DNA from: Terriglobia bacterium
GTDB taxonomy: Bacteria > Acidobacteriota > Terriglobia > UBA7540
Direction: 5' to 3'
DNA: 18,867 nt
NCBI GenBank assembly: GCA_030040515.1
Contig: JASHTO010000607.1
Span: forward strand, 1-18,867
Shown in pieces: positions 15,601 to 18,867 of the stretch (the first letter of the stretch is position 1; each line of letters begins with the position of its first letter). The notes beneath the pieces were generated by a model that worked only from the letters and a program-made list of their open reading frames with translations, did no database searches and was not told the origin of the DNA. A program made the translations under genes and the position numbers.

Positions 15601-16633
15601 TCAGGGTGCCCTCCTGCATCGCGGCCGAGGGCACATCGCGCTCGTAAATGGCATTCTGTGGCCAGCGAAAGCCCTCATAATTGGCGTAAAAGTAGGTTTT
15701 GCCTCCCCACTCCGTCGGCAACAGAGGCCCACCCAGAGACCCACCGAAGCGGTTGTATCTTGAACTCGGCTTTGGTTCCCCCGTGAAGTTATTGCTCCAA
15801 TCGTTGGAATCGAGCGCACTGTTCTGCAAGTAATCGTAGGCGGAACCGTGGAAGGCGTTCGTACCGCGCTTGGTAACAAGCTGCACATGGCCGCCGGAAG
15901 AATTGCTGAAATCCGCCGTGGCATTGCTGGTGGTGACCTTGAATTCCTCGATGCTTTCGACGGGAGTGGGAACCGCCGCTATTCCGGCGCCGAACCCATT
16001 GATGTAACCGTTGTCGCCGGAAAGGTTGTCGGTAGCGTTGCCGCCGTCAATGGAATAGGTGTTCTGGTCGGAGGTTTGTCCCGCCACTGTGCCGCTGGTA
16101 ATATTGCCGGTAGCCCCGTTGAAATCCGGTACTGCGGTGGGCTGATAGTATAGCAATGAAGTGGCGTCCCGGCTGAAAGTAGGCAATTGAAGGACGGCAT
16201 TACCGGTAAGGGCGGTTCCGATGGTGGAGTCCTGGGTTTGCAGTTCCGCGCCCGGCACGGTGCTTACTTCCACCGTCTGCGTTGCGGCGCCTACCTCGAC
16301 CGTGAGATTTAGAGTGAGCGATTGGCCGACCATCACCGTTTGACCGGTCACAGTGGTCTTGCGGAAGCCCTTCGCCGTCACCGAAATGTCGTACGTGCCC
16401 GGCAGAATATCTGTAAATGCGAAACGACCTGCGCCATTGGTAGGTTGACCCAGGAAAGCACGGGTGGAGACGTCCGTCAGGGTTACTTGCGCCCCCGGCA
16501 CGACCGCGCCACTTTGGTCCGTAACTTGGCCAATCACCGTTCCAGTGGCGTTAGCCTGCCCCCAGAGCATTGAGGGTGTGGGGCCCACGGCACACAAGGT
16601 CAGGAACAACCCGCAGACATAGAGTCTTTTCAT
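12614..16633 (-). CDS. TonB-dependent receptor, Oar-like, with N-terminal carboxypeptidase-regulatory-like domain
   Basis: 1339 aa from ATG 16633, chosen because AGGAGG lies 6 nt upstream and MKRLYVCGLFLTLCAVGPTPSMLWGQA is a signal peptide; an in-frame upstream ATG at 16690 would bury it. Residues ~28-115 are a beta-sandwich CarboxypepD_reg-like domain: GTVIGQVTDQSGAVVPGAQV, then GRFAFTDILPGTYDISVTAKGF. A plug-like region follows (~120-270), with DQNTYSIDGGNATD and VESIEEFKVTTSNATADFSNS, then GGHVQLVTKRGTNAFHGSAYDYLQN, which is characteristic of this group. The rest is a large outer-membrane beta-barrel ending in a C-terminal Phe (LGMRLSF). These receptors are greatly expanded in Acidobacteria and probably import glycans or other large substrates; the ligand cannot be told from sequence. 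It is monocistronic, with its own terminator and a long AT-rich upstream region. Confidence 0.93.
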   Translation of the reverse strand: MKRLYVCGLFLTLCAVGPTPSMLWGQANATGTVIGQVTDQSGAVVPGAQVTLTDVSTRAFLGQPTNGAGRFAFTDILPGTYDISVTAKGFRKTTVTGQTVMVGQSLTLNLTVEVGAATQTVEVSTVPGAELQTQDSTIGTALTGNAVLQLPTFSRDATSLLYYQPTAVPDFNGATGNITSGTVAGQTSDQNTYSIDGGNATDNLSGDNGYINGFGAGIAAVPTPVESIEEFKVTTSNATADFSNSSGGHVQLVTKRGTNAFHGSAYDYLQNSALDSNDWSNNFTGEPKPSSRYNRFGGSLGGPLLPTEWGGKTYFYANYEGFRWPQNAIYERDVPSAAMQEGTLKFYDANGVVQSYNLNGTTGCGPTGTNACDPLGIGINPYVQEMWSQYLPAKLINDLNAGDHLNTFGFQAPVSIPETQNFVVGRLDHDFGSRLRWFSSYRWYDSVVPTTDQVDVGGLVSGDTLGVPKSLSLNTNSPRYFVTALTATLTPSVTNDFHFSFLRDQWGWNRGGFVPQGSSFSVPIELGDELPPGSEPGEGSSLMPLNIDTQNGRARLWDGHNADFRENLSWLRGSHFMQFGGEFIHDWWHFNRYDDVVAGLANTVVDNLDWNTGQIAIPGTAQPVPCTATLTSACLPAASLPEWNELYTDLLGMVAQSQTLVSRTGSNLNLNPIDTPLESYMIVHTFNLYFSDSWRIKPGLTLTYGLTWGYQTPPYAPNGAQDMLVDSSGNPLSVNTYLQSRLAAAEAGGTYAPIIGYSPVGDVGGPSGSKYPYQPYYAGFQPRIALAWTPHADSGWLGTVLGNNATVIRGGYSRFYDRGEAIAEVTNSVLGDGFLQPIDCSAPSAPGSGLPTCAGFGGTTPSTAFRIGTNGAAAPLPSIPQTLPIPVEPGVNAAYVSALSAGINDYLPPGYADEVNVTVQRQLKGNVLVEVGYVGNWDRNLYQGIDLNDVPWMMKLSGQTFAQAYDNLWTELTNGQPVTAQPFFESALGGTTSAYCSGFPSCSAAVAANEGPATAVNPTATGNLTGEFVTSLWSDLDPNFTFGPQLLSTTQCYWCVYQTSAGTANYNSLVATVQKRAGNGLVLSSSFTYGHALGTLALSQTYTLDNLDDPWDPKVDYGPQLFDRKFITTNVASYELPLGPGRRFLNSTNPVLKRVVGGWTVAPIFSYSTGQPLDVYTGSFQEFGAGFDENGAAAVPLTNTAKLSNSAHQGVNPTSAVGAYSAAANGGSGANLFTNPAQVYNEFMPCLVGICNRAGGGGQLRGPSLWNLDFSINKTTTITERVKAEFFSEWFNGFNHMAWGGDLMSESLENPYAFGTLGQFNPLQSNYTRIIQLGMRLSF

Positions 16634-16721
16634 GGCGAGCCTCCTATTTCGGTTGTTCGGATTCGTGACTCCGTGTGATCTCAGGCACAATTCAAGCCCT
16701 CATTCACACGCCAACGCCCCT

Positions 16722-16749
16722 TCAACTCGGGAAGAGTTGACCGCGTCAA
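16722..16749. promoter_or_regulatory. Overlapping palindromes in the receptor leader (candidate operator or attenuator)
   Basis: TCAACTCGGGAAGAGTTGA (16722-16740) is a perfect 7-bp inverted repeat with a 5-nt loop. TTGACCGCGTCAA (16737-16749) is a perfect 5-bp inverted repeat with a 3-nt loop. The two share TTGA at 16737-16740, so in RNA they would be mutually exclusive. They lie about 90-115 nt upstream of the receptor ATG. Confidence 0.45.
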
Positions 16750-17050
16750 GCTGCTTCATCGGTAGGCCGCCAAAAGGGAACTTTAACTATCACGCCGAAT
16801 CTTGCGTCGTCAAGCGAAATAATATTAATGCTGATGATTCAAAAAACCTATGGGTAACTACCTTACTTTCAATGTCCTCAAATCGCTACCTGGGGTTCAG
16901 AACTCTCAAACTACCATAATACATTCCGCCCGGCGTTCCACCATCGGACGCGCTTTTATATGCAAGCATAGAGCCAAAACCCAATGCCTGTAACTGATTG
17001 AATCTAAATGTTAGAATAGATGGGCTGAATGTACAAATTCATAGGAATAT

Positions 17051-17071
17051 GAAAATCCATATGGAATTTTC
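17051..17071. promoter_or_regulatory. AT-rich interrupted palindrome (candidate operator)
   Basis: Arms GAAAAT (17051-17056) and ATTTTC (17066-17071) flank the perfect palindrome CCATATGG (17057-17064), with one extra A at 17065. The symmetry and size fit a dimeric regulator site. Its distance from the receptor start (over 400 bp) makes a direct role uncertain. Confidence 0.4.
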
Positions 17072-17148
17072 TAAATTTGTTGTTTCTCTTGTAACCTCGG
17101 CAATTGCAGATGCTCAACCGGAAAGGCCCCTCAAGACAGAACTTCCGG

Positions 17149-18750
17149 CTACTTCGCGGGTTTGAGCGTCCAGGCTTGCAATTTGGCGAGCGACATCAAC
17201 TTGGGGGCGTCGAAACCGCGCGGGAAGATGACCCAATCCCAAAGCTCCGGCGAATCATCTGCCACGTAATCCGCAGCGGCGAGTCGCGCGGGAGGGAAAG
17301 TAACGGAATCGGGCAGCGCGGTGTTCTGCATCAGGCTCTGCACGGCCTGGGCGATTCCCACCAGGTAGCTCTCCGGAGGCACGCTTTGGCCGTCCACCTG
17401 AATCGCGCTGGGGATTTGTCCGGTTTTGTCCAATTCATCCTGAACGTCGAGCACGGCCTTGCTGACCTGGGGCCACGGAGCCACCAGTTTTGCCGCGAGG
17501 GGCGGCGTGGACGTGGCGGGGCCGTAAGGAGTCCGCTCGAGCAGCAGAGGCTCCGCCGATTGCCGCTGGACGAACCCCGTGAGGAACTTATTCAGGACGT
17601 AAAGGACTTCGCTCGCACTGAGGTTGAAACTGTCGCCGGTCTGAAAAGTCACCTGCGGCTCCACTTGACCGGCAATAGTCGCGACTTCCTGCGTCGAGAA
17701 GACGTGATTCTGCGCGCGATCGCGAAACCTCTCCGCGGCGGTGGAAGGAGTGAGAAACTGCACGCGTGGGAACGACTTCAGAAAGCGGACGAGATCTTCA
17801 AAGTATTGGAAAGCGCGCTCGGAATCTTCCGGTGACTTCAGCGGCGGAGATTTCCACTGCTCGGGCGGAGGGTTGGCCCCCTCGCTGAAGTTCACCGCAT
17901 CCCAGAACTGCTGTTCCACAAATTCGCAGGGATGGAAATAGAGGCTCAACAGTCCGCCGGCTTTGCGCGAAGTCATAGTGAGGTACGTGTCCTGGAACCA
18001 GACCTTCACCATGCTCAGGTTGGACCAATTTTCATCGGGCCGAAACTGCTCCGTGCCGCGGATATTGAAAATGTTGAGCAGGCCGCCGTACCAGAAGGGC
18101 GCGCCGCGCAGGCCCACCTGCTTGCCATCGTCGAGGTACACGTGCACGCCCCATTTATCGAGCGCCGGAAAAACCTGCGGCGCCCAGGATGCCCCCGGCT
18201 GCCCGTACGCCGTGGGAGTTCTTCGGAAGATGCGGGCCACGTCGTCGAAGCCCGGGCGCTCGCGGCGATTGAACTCCGCCGCGCCGGTGCCCCAATCCAG
18301 ATTGGCTTCGTATTCGGCCACGGTGGGGTGTTGGCTGTGGGTATTCGAGTGGTAGCCGATTTCGTGTTGGGCTAAAGCTGCGATGACGTCCTGTCGCCCG
18401 CGCTGCGCAAGGACGCGCGCCTTCTCGCCCACGATTTTGAATGTCGCGGGCACGCCTTCCTGCGTCAGAAACACGGCGAGGCGTTTGGCGGCATCGTCGC
18501 TCTGCGGCAGGATGTAGTCCTCCGTATCAAACCAGAGCACAACGTAAACCGGACCCTGAGTGGGAGCCTCGGATTCCGGGCGCTCCACACGCTGCTGGCC
18601 GCCGATGTGGGGAATGTGAATCGGCGGCGGTTGCGGAACCTGCCCTGGCGCCTGGGCGCGAGCCGCTGCGGCCCAACCCAGCAGAATTGCCGCTACACAT
18701 GCCGCGACGCATGTCGAGAGAACCGCATTTCGATGGGTGCCCGTCATCAT
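17149..18750 (-). CDS. Secreted NodB-type polysaccharide deacetylase-like protein with C-terminal repeat domain
   Basis: 533 aa. A signal peptide (VAACVAAILLGWAAAARAQA, cleavage near residue 33) is followed by a Pro-rich linker. The NodB fold starts at ~67: VVLWFDTEDY supplies the catalytic and metal aspartates (about Asp75 and Asp78), EIGYHSNTHSQHP the HxxxH metal pair (about His134 and His138), YGQPGASWAP the third motif, and LLSLYFHPCEF a late His (about His273). Family enzymes remove acetyl groups from chitin, peptidoglycan or other glycans; this substrate is unknown. The C-terminal ~170 residues carry two related-looking units, FNLSASEVLYVLNKFLTGFV and IQVDGQSVPPESYLVGIAQA, reminiscent of pseudomurein-binding-type repeats and possibly glycan binding. 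The start at 18750 has no ribosome site, and TATAAT ends 5 nt upstream, suggesting a leaderless message from this ATG or the adjacent ATG at 18747. Confidence 0.85.
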   Translation of the reverse strand: MMTGTHRNAVLSTCVAACVAAILLGWAAAARAQAPGQVPQPPPIHIPHIGGQQRVERPESEAPTQGPVYVVLWFDTEDYILPQSDDAAKRLAVFLTQEGVPATFKIVGEKARVLAQRGRQDVIAALAQHEIGYHSNTHSQHPTVAEYEANLDWGTGAAEFNRRERPGFDDVARIFRRTPTAYGQPGASWAPQVFPALDKWGVHVYLDDGKQVGLRGAPFWYGGLLNIFNIRGTEQFRPDENWSNLSMVKVWFQDTYLTMTSRKAGGLLSLYFHPCEFVEQQFWDAVNFSEGANPPPEQWKSPPLKSPEDSERAFQYFEDLVRFLKSFPRVQFLTPSTAAERFRDRAQNHVFSTQEVATIAGQVEPQVTFQTGDSFNLSASEVLYVLNKFLTGFVQRQSAEPLLLERTPYGPATSTPPLAAKLVAPWPQVSKAVLDVQDELDKTGQIPSAIQVDGQSVPPESYLVGIAQAVQSLMQNTALPDSVTFPPARLAAADYVADDSPELWDWVIFPRGFDAPKLMSLAKLQAWTLKPAK

Positions 18751-18755
18751 TCTGA

Positions 18756-18761
18756 ATTATA
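18756..18761 (-). promoter_or_regulatory. Consensus -10 box immediately before the deacetylase start
   Basis: TATAAT on the minus strand (18761-18756) lies 5 nt before the first ATG and 8 nt before the second. Usual -10 to start-site spacing would put the 5' end of the mRNA at or within these ATGs. The hexamer 17 bp upstream (GGGAAG) is a poor -35. Confidence 0.4.
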
Positions 18762-18847
18762 TCCGCAGGCCTCGCGCACTTCCCGATTCCGGCAGATTCA
18801 TCTTATCGCATTGCCGGGTGCGCGTTCACCGTGCGAGGTGAGTTCTG

Positions 18848-18867
18848 TAGCGGCGGTCTATCGACCG
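18848..18867. repeat. GTAGCG-tagged hairpin at window edge
   Basis: GTAGCG (18848-18853) is followed by the perfect hairpin CGGTC-TATC-GACCG (18854-18867), which reaches the last base of the window and may continue. It resembles the tagged hairpins at 8188-8208 and 10060-10090. Confidence 0.45.

Larger units (their letters stand above)
16634..17148. promoter_or_regulatory. 515-bp AT-rich control region upstream of the TonB-dependent receptor
   Basis: This gene-free stretch separates two minus-strand genes. From about 16775 to 17110 it is clearly more AT-rich than the rest of the window. It holds two overlapping palindromes (16722-16749), a possible -10 TATTAT on the minus strand (16824-16819) without a good -35, a TATGC-AA-GCATA palindrome (16959-16970) and a longer interrupted palindrome (17051-17071). 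After the deacetylase stop a CCGGAA/TTCCGG pair with a ~20-nt loop is present, but no T tract follows, so no convincing terminator is seen. No coding features are evident. Confidence 0.6.

Noticed and set aside
16784..16812. TTGACG followed 17 bp later by TAGTTA as the TonB receptor promoter
   Set aside because: The -35 is good but the -10 matches consensus at only 2 of 6 positions.
17104..17835. 243-codon open frame on the plus strand, antisense to the deacetylase gene
   Set aside because: It is a shadow of a well supported gene with signal peptide and NodB motifs; the antisense product has no domain features.

Overview
The window looks like a chromosomal segment of an Acidobacteriota (Terriglobia-type) genome. 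The evidence is indirect: moderately high GC, a giant Oar-like TonB-dependent receptor with an N-terminal carboxypeptidase-regulatory fold, FecR/aromatic-repeat secreted proteins, a secreted TonB-C protein with Gly-Ile-Asp-Phe helical repeats, and an hpnCDE squalene cluster. There are no tRNA or rRNA genes, CRISPR arrays, transposase genes or phage genes.

Layout from left to right. The 3' part of a MEMO-family gene (plus strand, cut by the window edge) converges on a minus-strand gene for a secreted FecR-domain protein. Next, all on the minus strand, come a small secreted protein of unknown function whose best start is an unusual ATC codon, the YebC/PmpR regulator with a clear terminator, a 516-bp spacer that carries a 135-bp MITE-like palindromic element, and polyphosphate kinase ppk1 with a good promoter and a terminator hairpin. 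A secreted repeat/SH3/TonB-C protein (minus) is divergent from hpnC-hpnD-hpnE (plus), which convert farnesyl diphosphate to squalene through presqualene diphosphate and hydroxysqualene. The 140-bp divergent region holds a perfect 18-bp palindrome placed inside the probable hpn promoter. hpnE converges, with no gap, on a truncated and frameshifted TPR-type pseudogene. The last third is a 1339-aa TonB-dependent receptor and a secreted NodB-type polysaccharide deacetylase-like protein, both minus, separated by a 515-bp AT-rich control region containing several palindromes.

Functional links: hpnCDE is a true operon (ATGA overlap of hpnC and hpnD), but no squalene-hopene cyclase is present in the window. 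The receptor and deacetylase are plausibly both envelope glycan functions, but they are separately transcribed. The other genes seem to be unrelated neighbours. I did not find a clearly new multi-gene system. The most unusual signals are at the DNA level: the palindrome in the hpn promoter spacer, the AUC start, the MITE-like element, a family of GTAGCG-tagged hairpins (one of which supplies the hpnD stop codon), and overlapping alternative hairpins in front of the TonB receptor.
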